Positions 50,887 through 59,889 of a stretch of 64,000 nt of DNA are shown here, in pieces; the stretch's first letter is position 1, and each line of letters opens with the position of its first letter. This stretch comes from Proteus vulgaris (GTDB taxonomy: Bacteria > Pseudomonadota > Gammaproteobacteria > Enterobacterales > Enterobacteriaceae). The position numbers and the translations under genes are program-made. A model generated the notes under the pieces. That model saw nothing but the letters and a program-made list of their open reading frames with translations, searched no databases and was not told the DNA's origin. The stretch spans positions 558,001 to 622,000 of the forward strand of contig NZ_CP090064.1 in NCBI RefSeq assembly GCF_023100685.1, written 5' to 3'.

Positions 50887-52656
50887 TTACTGTGCAACAG
50901 GTTCAATCTTACCTTGTTTAAATTGCATCCAAGGAAGTTGTCTATAAACAGTACAGTTGTTTTCAACACGTAATGAGCCTGAAATACCATTAAAACGCAA
51001 TGTGCCTTTTGTCAGATCATTGTAATTGTTTGCTAATGACCATGCATCAATTCCCATAGCATAAAGACGCATTAATGAGTAATCGTTCGCAAATTTGCTT
51101 GATGCTTTTTGCATTAACGGCAAATTAGCACCAGTCATCAATGGAATATCACTAAACTGAATACCATCCATTTCCATACGGAAATCAGGACCTGTTCCAC
51201 CTTGGTTACTGCGTGAACTCACATAAATTGGTGGACGTTTCTTGGTGCTGATTGCCATATCAATCATTGGCTTAATTAAAGTTAATTCATCACTAGTCGC
51301 AATGATATAAACCGAATCAATGGCACCACCTGCTGATGGAATAGATTGAGTCTCTAATGGTAAAGGTGCATTAGCCGTTGGTAGAACAGGCGTACCTGTC
51401 ATGCGAATACCTACACCGCGGTTGATAGAGGCTTTTAAGCTTTCAACAGAACTAAAAGTTTGTTGTAAAACGGTGCCACCACCAGTGCGTTGCCACTCAT
51501 CAGCAAATGTTTGTGCCATTCTTTGACCAAATTTATTATCAGGAACAATAATTAATGGATTTGATTTTTGTTGCTGACGTAAATGTTGTGCCGCATTACG
51601 GGTTTCATCTTCTGGTGAAAGAGAGAAGAAACAAACGGTTGTTGCTGAAGGAACGCTGTCTAATTCATTTAATGCTAATACAGGTAAGCCACTTTGAAGC
51701 TCAATCGTCTTCATGACTTCAGGTTTTAGCAGAGGGCCGACAATTAAGTTAGCACCATCTTGCTGTACTTTTTTCAGTAAAACGTCGATAGATTGGCTAT
51801 TGGTATCATAAACAATCACTTGGCGAGAGTTTTGTGCAACAGGATCTAAGCGTAATGTCGTATCACCAGAAAATGTTGAGCTCTCTTTTTCTTGATCTTG
51901 AGTCGCTGGCGTATTTTCTGTTGTTTCTTTTGCCGTATCTGTTGTTGCTGTATCAGTTGTTGGTGTTTCAGTATTTTTGATACCTAATTCTTCTAAAATT
52001 GAATTAAGGCTATCGTCATTTTTAGGCGCTTGTGGCGCTGGCATTGCTTGAGGCTGAGGTAAACCGCTTTGCGCATCAAGGAAGCCTTGACGAATAGCTT
52101 CACCAAAAACTTTCGCTTGCCCAGTTAAAGGTAACAATAATGCGATTTGGCTACTTGCACTCACAGAAGGCTGTGAAAGACGTAATAATGATGCTGGAAG
52201 TGTTAATGCAGCTGGATTACGAGGATAGCGTGTCTGCCACTCTCTGACCGCTGTTGATAACTTATCAGCATCATCTTTGTTGTATTCATAGGTGTTCAGT
52301 AAATCTAACCAACCTTGCAGTGTATTTTCATCGGCTTTGATAACAACACCACGACGTTGTTCTGGTGTGAGTTTGGTTAGCGTGAGCCATGTATCATCAA
52401 TATTTTTCTGATGCAGTTGAGGATCAGTAATTAATGTTTCTAGCCCAATATAGGCTCTAATAACATCTAAAGATGCCAGCCCTTGAGCGTCATCAATCAC
52501 TTTTTGAAATTGTTTCATCTCCATTTCTGCTTTTGCAGCGGGAGTGAGAGGTTGTTCTTGTTGCCCCGTCAGGGTACAACCTGACATAATCAGCGCAGAG
52601 AGTATCGCAGTATAGGATAAACCTGTTTTAAAACGCACAAAAATTGAGGAAAGCAT
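50887..52656 (-). CDS. lpoA: Penicillin-binding protein activator LpoA
   Basis: The 589-residue outer-membrane lipoprotein has a lipobox ending MSGC (Cys27), an N-terminal TPR-like helical domain (to about 195), a Thr-rich linker (about 230-260) and a C-terminal periplasmic-binding-protein fold (about 265-589). It activates PBP1A from the outer membrane. E. coli LpoA is 678 residues, so this linker is markedly shorter. It is divergent from rsmI with 61 bases between starts. Confidence 0.94.
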   Translation of the reverse strand: MLSSIFVRFKTGLSYTAILSALIMSGCTLTGQQEQPLTPAAKAEMEMKQFQKVIDDAQGLASLDVIRAYIGLETLITDPQLHQKNIDDTWLTLTKLTPEQRRGVVIKADENTLQGWLDLLNTYEYNKDDADKLSTAVREWQTRYPRNPAALTLPASLLRLSQPSVSASSQIALLLPLTGQAKVFGEAIRQGFLDAQSGLPQPQAMPAPQAPKNDDSLNSILEELGIKNTETPTTDTATTDTAKETTENTPATQDQEKESSTFSGDTTLRLDPVAQNSRQVIVYDTNSQSIDVLLKKVQQDGANLIVGPLLKPEVMKTIELQSGLPVLALNELDSVPSATTVCFFSLSPEDETRNAAQHLRQQQKSNPLIIVPDNKFGQRMAQTFADEWQRTGGGTVLQQTFSSVESLKASINRGVGIRMTGTPVLPTANAPLPLETQSIPSAGGAIDSVYIIATSDELTLIKPMIDMAISTKKRPPIYVSSRSNQGGTGPDFRMEMDGIQFSDIPLMTGANLPLMQKASSKFANDYSLMRLYAMGIDAWSLANNYNDLTKGTLRFNGISGSLRVENNCTVYRQLPWMQFKQGKIEPVAQ

Positions 52657-52717
52657 ACTGTACCCAGTGATGTTTTATAATTATGCTCAATTTTAAATCG
52701 GTCATTCGGAATAAATA

Positions 52718-53596
52718 ATGAATCAACCTAATCGAGCAGCGGTAACGACATCCACACTGTACATAGTACCCACACCTATTGGTAATCTGGGCGATATCAC
52801 CCAGCGGGCACTTGATGTGCTGTCTCATGTCGATTTAATTGCTGCAGAAGATACCCGTCATACAGGGCTTCTATTACAGCACTTTGCCATTAACGCACGT
52901 TTGTATGCGTTACATGATCATAATGAACAGCAAAAAGCAGATCAATTAATTAGCAAATTACAACAGGGGCTAAGTATCGCATTAGTCTCTGATGCAGGTA
53001 CACCATTAATTAACGATCCTGGCTATCATTTAGTCAATCAATGTCGTAAGAATGGCATAAATGTCGTGCCATTACCCGGCGCTTGTGCAGCTATTACGGC
53101 ACTGTCTGCGGCTGGGCTTCCTTCAGATCGTTTCTGTTACGAAGGCTTTTTACCTGCAAAAACCAAAAGTCGTCAGGACTGTTTACGTGCATTATCAGAA
53201 GAGCCCCGTACATTGATTTTTTATGAATCAACACATCGGCTGTTAGATAGTTTAGCTGATATGGTGACAGTTTGGGGTGAAGATCGCTACGTAGTATTAG
53301 CGAGAGAGCTCACAAAAACGTGGGAAACTATTCAAGGCATGCCTGTTGGTGAATTACTTAAATGGGTTCTTGAAGATGAAAACCGCCGTAAAGGTGAAAT
53401 GGTATTAATTGTGGAGGGTTATGACAAACCTGTTGATGACGATTTTTCTCCTGAAGTATTACGGACATTGGCGATTTTACAAAAAGAGTTACCACTGAAA
53501 AAAGCAGCCGCAGTCACAGCTGAGATTTATGGTGTGAAGAAAAATGCACTCTATAAACATGTCATTGAGCAAAATGGTGAAGCTCAAGACGAGTAA
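52718..53596 (+). CDS. rsmI: 16S rRNA (cytidine(1402)-2'-O)-methyltransferase
   Basis: The 292-residue protein of the tetrapyrrole-methylase fold has the RsmI hallmarks [35 protein letters not shown] and [17 protein letters not shown]. It methylates the 2'-OH of C1402 in the ribosomal P site, with RsmH adding the base methyl. It lies 60 bases before rnpB. Confidence 0.97.
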   Translation: MNQPNRAAVTTSTLYIVPTPIGNLGDITQRALDVLSHVDLIAAEDTRHTGLLLQHFAINARLYALHDHNEQQKADQLISKLQQGLSIALVSDAGTPLINDPGYHLVNQCRKNGINVVPLPGACAAITALSAAGLPSDRFCYEGFLPAKTKSRQDCLRALSEEPRTLIFYESTHRLLDSLADMVTVWGEDRYVVLARELTKTWETIQGMPVGELLKWVLEDENRRKGEMVLIVEGYDKPVDDDFSPEVLRTLAILQKELPLKKAAAVTAEIYGVKKNALYKHVIEQNGEAQDE

Positions 53597-53619
53597 AGTG
53601 ATTTTTTAGCTTCTTTTGC

Positions 53620-53648
53620 TATACATTTTCTACCAAAATCCCTATAAT
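53620..53648 (+). promoter_or_regulatory. Promoter of rnpB
   Basis: TATAAT (53643-53648) with a -35-like TATACA at 53620-53625 and a 17-base spacer. A start about 8-10 bases later coincides with the 5' end of the RNase P RNA. Confidence 0.7.
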
Positions 53649-53657
53649 CCGCACCCT

Positions 53658-54031
<374 letters not shown>

Positions 54032-54036
54032 CATAA

Positions 54037-54076
54037 AAAACCCTCGATTCACATTGTGTTTCGAGGGTTTTCTGTT
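54037..54076 (+). terminator. Terminator of rnpB
   Basis: AAAACCCTCGA (54037-54047) pairs with TCGAGGGTTTT (54061-54071) and is followed by T-rich sequence. Confidence 0.9.
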
Positions 54077-54099
54077 TTTAAGCCCATCTAAATTGATTA

Positions 54100-54804
54100 T
54101 CACGAGATAATATCAATAAATAAGCCTCGAAACTCAGTCGAGCTTTTCAATGTAATACTATGGCTATCTTGAATAAAAGCTCCATCACCACACTGAATTT
54201 GTCCATTTTCTTGTGTTGATGTTTGCAAATAGGAGCCACCTTTTATGGATTGCAAAAAGCCTTTTTGTCCTTTTATTGGCAGTGTAATTTCATCACCTGC
54301 TTGCAAATGAATATGATAAAGCCAGATGGTTTGCCTTAACATTAACGAGCCATCATCACCGGTAGGTGAGGCTAATAATTGGTATTTTAAATTTTCATCT
54401 AATACCAATTTTTGTGAGGCGACGCTTTCTTGTTGTGGACACGCATTTAACCACAATTGAATACGAGTTAATGGCGTATCAGGACTACTGTTTTTCTCTA
54501 TATACGTATCAGTATTATGCGGTGAAATAAGTAAGCACTCATTTTCTTTTGCCGTTACTGTACGCCCCATATTATCAAGGTATGTAGCTTCCCCTTGAAG
54601 AATAAGGTTAACCACATCCACATGAGGATAGGTCTTTGCTTTAAATTCAGAATTTGGGGCAAGCACTTCTTGGTTGAGTACTCTTAGCGTGCCATAGTCT
54701 AAAAAATGAGGGTCAAAGTAGTGGCCAAAGGAAAATGTGTAGCGAGCTTGTAGCCAACCATAATCCGCTTTACCACACTGTTGTGCTGTTCTGTATTTTA
54801 TCAT
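54100..54804 (-). CDS. yhaK: Pirin-family protein YhaK
   Basis: The 234-residue bicupin of the pirin family has the YhaK signature QCGKADYGWLQARYTFSFGH and FDPHFLDYGTLRVLNQEVLAP. E. coli YhaK (233 residues) is a redox-sensitive cytosolic protein without a proven reaction. ATG 54804 gives the family start; 13 extra codons upstream are AT-rich and unlikely. It is divergent from the regulator gene yhaJ, as in E. coli. Confidence 0.93.
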   Translation of the reverse strand: MIKYRTAQQCGKADYGWLQARYTFSFGHYFDPHFLDYGTLRVLNQEVLAPNSEFKAKTYPHVDVVNLILQGEATYLDNMGRTVTAKENECLLISPHNTDTYIEKNSSPDTPLTRIQLWLNACPQQESVASQKLVLDENLKYQLLASPTGDDGSLMLRQTIWLYHIHLQAGDEITLPIKGQKGFLQSIKGGSYLQTSTQENGQIQCGDGAFIQDSHSITLKSSTEFRGLFIDIIS

Positions 54805-54917
54805 AGCGGTATTTTTCGAGTAGATTATCAATATATTTATCATAGAGGTATGGACTGTCTATTGTTAGCAAGTTAATCTGGTGCCTATAATCAAATTATT
54901 TGATAGAGATAAGTATA

Positions 54918-55820
54918 ATGAGTAAAGACAAAGCAATTACGTTGGAATCTTTACGAGTCATGGATGCCATTGATCGTAGAGGGAGTTTTGCAGCTGCGGC
55001 TGATGAACTAAATCGAGTTCCATCGGCACTCAGTTATACCATGCAAAAATTAGAAGAAGATTTAGATGTTGTCCTTTTTGATCGTTCTGGTCATAGAACT
55101 AAATTTACCAATGTTGGCAGAATGCTTCTTGATAGAGGGCGCATATTACTTGAGGCTGCTGACAAATTAACGTCAGATGCAGAAGCCTTAGCAAGAGGTT
55201 GGGAGCCACATATCACGATTGTTTGTGAAGCGCTCACTCCTGCATCTCGGCTCTTTCCGTTGGTCGATAAATTAGCTGAAAAATCCAATACGCAACTCTC
55301 TTTAGTAACAGAAGTCTTAGCGGGCGCTTGGGAAAGCTTAGAAAGCGGTAAATGTGATATTGTGATTTCACCGGATATGCATTTTCGTACCTCGTCTGAA
55401 ATCAACTTTCGTCCTTTATACAATACCACTAGCGTTTACGTTGCCAGCCCAGATCACCCAATTCATAACGAACCAGAGCCATTAGCAGAAGAAACTCGCT
55501 TAAAATATCGGGGTATCGCGATTGCAGATACAGCAAGAGAACGCCCTGTATTGACAGTATTGCTGTTAGATAAACAGCGCCGTTTGACGGTCAGTTCTAT
55601 TGAAGATAAACGCCGAGCATTAATTGCAGGTTTAGGTGTGGCGACAATGCCGATTGATTTAATTGAAGATGATATTAAAGAAGGGCGATTACGTGTTGTT
55701 GGCCCTGAATATCACCATGAAAATAATATTATTATGGCATGGCGCAGAGATAGCATGGGCGAAGCTAAATCGTGGTGTCTACGCGAGATCCCAAAACTCT
55801 TTGCAAACAATAAAAAGTAG
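54918..55820 (+). CDS. yhaJ: LysR-family transcriptional regulator YhaJ
   Basis: The 300-residue LysR regulator has an N-terminal winged HTH (about residues 8-68, DAIDRRGSFAAAADEL and PSALSYTMQKLEEDL) and a substrate-binding domain. YhaJ activates yhaK and yqjF in E. coli in response to aromatic compounds, and both targets are present in this window on either side. AGATAAG precedes ATG 54918; six codons upstream were dropped. Confidence 0.94.
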   Translation: MSKDKAITLESLRVMDAIDRRGSFAAAADELNRVPSALSYTMQKLEEDLDVVLFDRSGHRTKFTNVGRMLLDRGRILLEAADKLTSDAEALARGWEPHITIVCEALTPASRLFPLVDKLAEKSNTQLSLVTEVLAGAWESLESGKCDIVISPDMHFRTSSEINFRPLYNTTSVYVASPDHPIHNEPEPLAEETRLKYRGIAIADTARERPVLTVLLLDKQRRLTVSSIEDKRRALIAGLGVATMPIDLIEDDIKEGRLRVVGPEYHHENNIIMAWRRDSMGEAKSWCLREIPKLFANNKK

Positions 55821-55876
55821 TTTTTGTACTTAATAATGTTTCTGTTTTAGATATCGATAAAAATAGAGATGCTAAT

Positions 55877-55900
55877 ATTAGGCGGAAGTCTCCGCCTAAT
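55877..55900. terminator. Bidirectional hairpin between yhaJ and the PAAR pseudogene
   Basis: ATTAGGCGGA and TCCGCCTAAT form a perfect 10-bp stem with a 4-base loop, followed by TTAAAAAC on the plus strand. It lies between convergent genes. Confidence 0.7.
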
Positions 55901-55910
55901 TAAAAACGGA

Positions 55911-56180
55911 TCACTCCACTGCCACTAATACACAACCCTTTAAACAGCCGCATTGCACTTTATGCCCTTCTAATGCGACGGGAATAGTGTTTATTTTCAT
56001 CATAGTATCCCCCTCTATTATTTTGCCTTTTTGCTGACAAGCAGGGCAATAAACTTCATCGCCTAAACAGGCAATTTCATGTGTTTGCTTTGCTAATAAA
56101 GAACCGCTTAATACGGTTCCTTTAGTATTAGTAGTATCATTTTTTTAAATGATTTTTCGTCCTTGGATTGTGCTACGCAT
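55911..56180 (-). pseudogene. PAAR-domain type VI secretion tip protein, nonsense mutation at codon 12
   Basis: Reading from ATG 56180 gives MRSTIQGRKII, then TAA (56147-56145), then a PAAR domain in the same frame to TGA at 55911-55913. The domain includes GTVLSGS, ACLGDEVYCPACQQKGKIIEGD, and VALEGHKVQCGCLKGC. PAAR proteins cap the VgrG spike of the T6SS and carry effectors. A single base change (TTA to TAA) explains the defect; no start codon lies between the stop and the PAAR core. GAGAAAG lies ahead of the ATG. The gene follows the 234-residue candidate immunity gene by 24 bases, so it was probably part of the same cassette. Confidence 0.75.
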
Positions 56181-56204
56181 TTTTTACTTTCTCTTTATTA
56201 TTAA

Positions 56205-56909
56205 TTAATTCCCTGAGTTTATTCCAAACTGCCAAGGAATAAGTTCTGGAAAATCTAATTTTCCATACCACTTTGGCCGTAATATATCTTGAAAACAACC
56301 TAACTCATCAATATATTGAGCTATTATACAGAGATAAGTAATAGCACTTTTATTTATAGATAAAGGTTGAATATTTTTAATAGCATTATTAATAAATAGT
56401 TTTTTTTCGTTTTGCAGTTTTTTAAATCGACAAAGAGGATCTTTAAAAATAAATTTATCAATCTCTTTCTCTAATGTTGATTGTCCGGTACTGATATAAA
56501 AGTAACTGTTTTTAACATCCTCAATAAAATAATCAGTATTTTCTTTTGCTATTAAATCTTTTTTAAGTCTGATTTTTTCTTGTAACCAAGATTGACTTTC
56601 TTTATTTCTATAAGTGATAACATTGTTCATGTTTATTTCTAATTCTTTATGAAAAAAAGATTTTTTATAAAACTGACCAAAATAAATCATTAATATAGTT
56701 TGAAAAACGCATAAATATTGGCTTGTACGATGTTGTTTATCAAAATAGTGATAATTGTTTTTCAAAATTTCCAATAGTGCTTTTTGTTTAATATTATAAT
56801 AATCCAACACTAATTTATGCTCATCTTCAAGGAATTCTATTGCTTCCATATAGAATTCCTGAAGAATATTATCCTTAATTATCTGTTTGCTTTTTGCTGT
56901 CAGTATCAT
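56205..56909 (-). CDS. Unrecognised AT-rich protein, candidate immunity protein
   Basis: The 234-residue protein has no family that can be named. It is helical, rich in Lys, Ile, Asn and Tyr, lacks signal peptide and clear membrane spans, and ends LDFPELIPWQFGINSGN. It lies 36 bases after the 316-residue gene and 24 before the PAAR pseudogene on the same strand. Position and base composition suggest an immunity or orphan-immunity gene of a T6SS/polymorphic-toxin cassette. A downstream Met at residue 21 is an alternative start because no good ribosome binding site precedes the first ATG. Confidence 0.5.
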   Translation of the reverse strand: MILTAKSKQIIKDNILQEFYMEAIEFLEDEHKLVLDYYNIKQKALLEILKNNYHYFDKQHRTSQYLCVFQTILMIYFGQFYKKSFFHKELEINMNNVITYRNKESQSWLQEKIRLKKDLIAKENTDYFIEDVKNSYFYISTGQSTLEKEIDKFIFKDPLCRFKKLQNEKKLFINNAIKNIQPLSINKSAITYLCIIAQYIDELGCFQDILRPKWYGKLDFPELIPWQFGINSGN

Positions 56910-56945
56910 TTTATAACAAAAGCCTTAGTTTAATTTTAATCAAGA

Positions 56946-57896
56946 CTAAAATAATGTATGAATGACTTTTAGCTCTGGGTTTATTTTAATTAAATCATCT
57001 GTAATTTGATGATAAATTTCAGGCATAGTCTCTAACCAACCCACCATATCAGGTCGATGATCGATAGCCATCGGTGTTTTTAATAATGGATGATCGATTA
57101 TGGGGGTACTTAAGCCATGACGAGCACGAAAATTTTTCACGGCTTGATATTCAAAAGGCCAAGCAATGAGTATTTCCATATCAATTTCATAACCTGTTGT
57201 GCTTTTTTCATTAACATAATCACCAAATAATGCTGACCACTGAATATGCTTATCGCATAATTCCATCAGCCATGGGATTAAAATTTCATCATTTTCACAA
57301 TAGAGAGCCTCTTGGCAAAAGCGTTGATAAAAAGGATCAATCGGAATGCCCGCACTTTCCCAATCAATAGTTTCCTTTTTTTCACTGGCTAACATTTCAA
57401 TCGCTAATACGCCTAATTTTTGAGGTCGCGTATACATAGGAAGTGAGTTTGCCATTTTACCTGACTGAATATTTTCTATTATTCTATCGTAACAAAGTTG
57501 GCTAGACTTAAAATAATTACAAGCAAAATTCATTAATAAGATTTCACCTTGTTCTGCAAGATTTAAAAAATTTCTTTTTCTATTTAAACAATTAAAATAA
57601 TAAAAAATAAAACATATATTTTTATGATAAAAAAATCGCTCAAAAGAATATGGTACTTTATTTGTGTTTTTATATATTTGATATATATATATAATAGAAA
57701 TAGCACTGGATTCAATTTTTAAAATTGTCATATATCTTATATATTTATCCTTGTGAGAACTATTATCATTTTGCAGTTTCAAAACATTCTCAATAATCTC
57801 TTCATTAATTAACTCTTCAATATCAGAGACATCTCTAATTGTTTTATTAACTACTTCTTTTTCAATGTATTTTAAAACTTTATTGAGTCTAGTCAT
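56946..57896 (-). CDS. Unrecognised protein overlapping toxin tail, candidate cognate immunity protein
   Basis: The 316-residue protein starts eight bases before the end of the upstream toxin remnant, the overlap expected of an effector-immunity pair. It is helical. The C-terminal third is better conserved-looking, with YEIDMEILIAWPFEYQAV and IDHPLLKTPMA. No signal peptide or membrane span is evident, so it would act in the cytoplasm, fitting a nuclease-type target. The specific immunity family could not be named with confidence. Confidence 0.55.
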   Translation of the reverse strand: MTRLNKVLKYIEKEVVNKTIRDVSDIEELINEEIIENVLKLQNDNSSHKDKYIRYMTILKIESSAISIIYIYQIYKNTNKVPYSFERFFYHKNICFIFYYFNCLNRKRNFLNLAEQGEILLMNFACNYFKSSQLCYDRIIENIQSGKMANSLPMYTRPQKLGVLAIEMLASEKKETIDWESAGIPIDPFYQRFCQEALYCENDEILIPWLMELCDKHIQWSALFGDYVNEKSTTGYEIDMEILIAWPFEYQAVKNFRARHGLSTPIIDHPLLKTPMAIDHRPDMVGWLETMPEIYHQITDDLIKINPELKVIHTLF

Positions 57897-58245
57897 TTTT
57901 AAGATTCTCTATTATATAAAATTGATTATATTTATTGTTATTAGAAACATTAAATTTATTATCTATACCTACTGTTAATTTAAATCCAAATAAATTTTTC
58001 TCTTCACAGGATTCAAGTATATTTAATAAAATTTCCCTTTCTTTTTTTCCTAAACTATATTCATTACCTCCTTTATAAAAAGATTGCTTAGCTAATACAG
58101 AATGTTTATTTATATTACCTATATAGTCTTCTTGGAAATCACTAGCTTTTCCTCCTGTGGGCGTTGAATTAGCACCAAATTTCTCTTTCATCACTGTTTT
58201 GATTTCAAAAGTCACCCAATCTGGCGGAGGTGGAGTCGGTTCTAT
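57889..58245 (-). pseudogene. 5'-truncated polymorphic-toxin C-terminus (possible nuclease)
   Basis: The open frame enters from the IS boundary at 58245 and reads I-E-P-T-P-P-P-P-D-W-V-T-F-E-I-K, a proline linker followed by a compact domain of about 105 residues ending at 57889. An in-frame TAG lies just inside the IS, and no ribosome binding site precedes the GTG at 58215, so it is probably untranslated. The WVTFEIK start, with an Asp and Glu-x-Lys, resembles restriction-endonuclease-fold toxin tails; this is tentative. Upstream effector or Rhs/VgrG sequence is missing: beyond the IS lies the yqjF locus. Confidence 0.55.
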
Positions 58246-58275
58246 TGACTAGTCCTGATATAGGTTGACAACTTT

Positions 58276-58781
58276 TCAGGCATAAAACGCTCGATGTACT
58301 TCATCGGGCGTTTTATAGTTTAACGATAAGTGTGGCCGTTTTTCATTATAGAGTTGAATTGATTCTTCTACTAATTTTCTTGCTTGTTCCAGATTACTCG
58401 GTTTTATCAGTAGATACTCCATTTTTAATATTCCATTAATTCGTTCTGCTAAGGCATTTTGATAACAATCATACCCATCAGTCATAGAGCATTGAATATA
58501 ATTAAATTTGGATGCCGATAAAAACGATGATGGCTTAAGGTTGTTCGATGATAAGCCCGTTTATTAGGCACCAGTAACTGATGTTCCTTCAATAAAGAAA
58601 ATAGCCGATCACGACCAATAACCATCTGTTTTTGCTTTAAAATAAAATGTAATTTACGCCCACCCAGTCGAGGTTGTAAGACTCGTTCAGATTTAACAAC
58701 GTCAATAATGGCCGAATCGGCTTTCTTTCGTTCCTCAGTTCTATCCAGTCTCTTGTAATAAGCCTGTCGGCTGATCTGCAT
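58276..58781 (-). pseudogene. IS3-family transposase OrfB, internally deleted
   Basis: Two frames overlap by four bases. The first 99 residues (MQISRQAYYKRLDRTEE to HPNLI) are the HTH_21 region; a frame change at 58482-58485 leads to 69 residues beginning MTDGYDCYQNALAERINGIL, the C-terminal part of the integrase core with the last catalytic Glu. The stretch between HPNLI and QCSMTDGYD, about 100 residues with the two catalytic Asp, is missing. The enzyme cannot be active. Confidence 0.85.
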
Positions 58782-58798
58782 AAAACGGCAAGCAATTG

Positions 58799-59206
58799 TT
58801 ACGGTGAGGTTTTTAACCGTTTTTTCTTTAATAACTCGGCTTTGCGCTTTTTTGACAAACGAACTCCAAAGTCTCTATCCATGACTTTAACCACAGCTTC
58901 GAAAAAATCGGATTTAAGCCGAGCTTCTTCAAGTTCCTTTTCAAGGATCTTAATGCGTTGTTCCGGCGTTTGTTGTTCAGAAGATTGGGTCATAGCTGAA
59001 CCTCTATAAAAAGTATCAGGGGTACCGTTTGACCAATCTAACCTACCATGCTTACGAAGCCAAACTAAAACAGTAGAGCATCCTTGTATACCATAGTGAT
59101 CTTGAGCTTGTTTATAGGTTAATTCGCCTTTTTCAACTTGGTCAACAAGCTGTAATTTAAAAGCGAGAGAATAATCGCGTTGAGTTCGTTTAGTGATTGG
59201 TTTCAT
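58799..59206 (-). CDS. IS3-family transposase OrfA
   Basis: The 135-residue HTH protein (KRTQRDYSLAFKLQLVDQVE, YKQAQDHYGIQGCSTVLVWL) ends in a leucine-zipper-like helix (EQRIKILEKELEEARLKSDF). ATG 59206 is preferred to the TTG four codons earlier because GGAG precedes it. It would bind the IS ends but has no functional OrfB here. Confidence 0.85.
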   Translation of the reverse strand: MKPITKRTQRDYSLAFKLQLVDQVEKGELTYKQAQDHYGIQGCSTVLVWLRKHGRLDWSNGTPDTFYRGSAMTQSSEQQTPEQRIKILEKELEEARLKSDFFEAVVKVMDRDFGVRLSKKRKAELLKKKRLKTSP

Positions 59207-59267
59207 TACATTCTCCAATTTCAGATTGGAAAAGTGTTAACCTTATTTAGGACGGGTCATTCATAGC

Positions 59268-59296
59268 AAAAAAAGATCCCCAAGAGGATCTTTTTT
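59268..59296 (-). terminator. Terminator of yqjF
   Basis: AAAAAAGATCC pairs with GGATCTTTTTT around a 6-base loop; on the minus strand it is followed by a T-tract. The IS ends nine bases beyond it. Confidence 0.9.
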
Positions 59297-59312
59297 ATTT
59301 CTAAATTCGTTA

Positions 59313-59705
59313 TTACCAGTTTTTATTGAAAATACGATCTAAGCTCCATTTACCCGGGCCTGTCACAACCAGTAATAAATATCCGCCTGCAATTGTCATG
59401 TTTTTCATAAACATTAATTGGTTCATGCCTTCAGCAAAATTACTGTGGAACAGTAATGCGGTTAAAAGAGTAAAGACCGCGGTAAAGATTGCTGTGGTGC
59501 GAGTTAAGAAACCAAATAAGATGGCTAATCCACCGCCTAATTCTAATAAAATAGTTAGTGGTAATAAGAAACCAGGAACGCCCATTGCTTGCATATATTG
59601 CTGTGTACCTTCGTAACCACCAATTTTTCCGTAGCCTGCGCTGATAAATAAAATCGGCATTAAAATACGGGCAATTAATAACGCAATGTCTTCAAATTTT
59701 TTCAT
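59313..59705 (-). CDS. yqjF: DoxX-family inner-membrane protein YqjF
   Basis: The 130-residue DoxX protein has four hydrophobic helices, with ARILMPILFISAGYGKIGGYEGTQ and LELGGGLAILFGFLTR. In E. coli yqjF is activated by YhaJ and responds to dinitrotoluene-like aromatics. It closes the yqjA-D-E-K-F block; yqjG and yhaH/yhaI, which follow in E. coli, are replaced by the T6SS remnant. Confidence 0.9.
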   Translation of the reverse strand: MKKFEDIALLIARILMPILFISAGYGKIGGYEGTQQYMQAMGVPGFLLPLTILLELGGGLAILFGFLTRTTAIFTAVFTLLTALLFHSNFAEGMNQLMFMKNMTIAGGYLLLVVTGPGKWSLDRIFNKNW

Positions 59706-59889
59706 GATATTTATTCCTAATTAAACTCTATTATCTGCAATGTATATCTGTTTATATTTGTATTTTCGCTGGTTAATTTTCTATTTTTAGAATTAATAAC
59801 CACGGCTACGGTGTGAGATATACAATAATGGGAAATTGAAAAAGAGGATATTAAGAAGAATTAACATTCTTGGACAAAAAAATTGATGT

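Larger units (their letters stand above)
58246..59259 (-). mobile_element. Defective IS3-family insertion sequence
   Basis: Terminal inverted repeats match: TGACTAGTCCTGATATAGGT at the left end (58246) and, on the other strand, TGACCCGTCCTAAATAAGGT at the right end (59259). Inside are an orfA and a deleted orfB on the minus strand. About 1.0 kb is short for the family (usually 1.2-1.5 kb), matching the orfB deletion. A 3-base repeat ATT flanks GAC...GTC (58244-58246 and 59259-59261), a possible target duplication. Right-end coordinates may be off by one. Confidence 0.85.

Noticed and set aside
56205..57896. The two genes as a tandem duplication of one immunity gene
   Set aside because: No shared motifs or similar lengths were seen when the two proteins were compared by eye.
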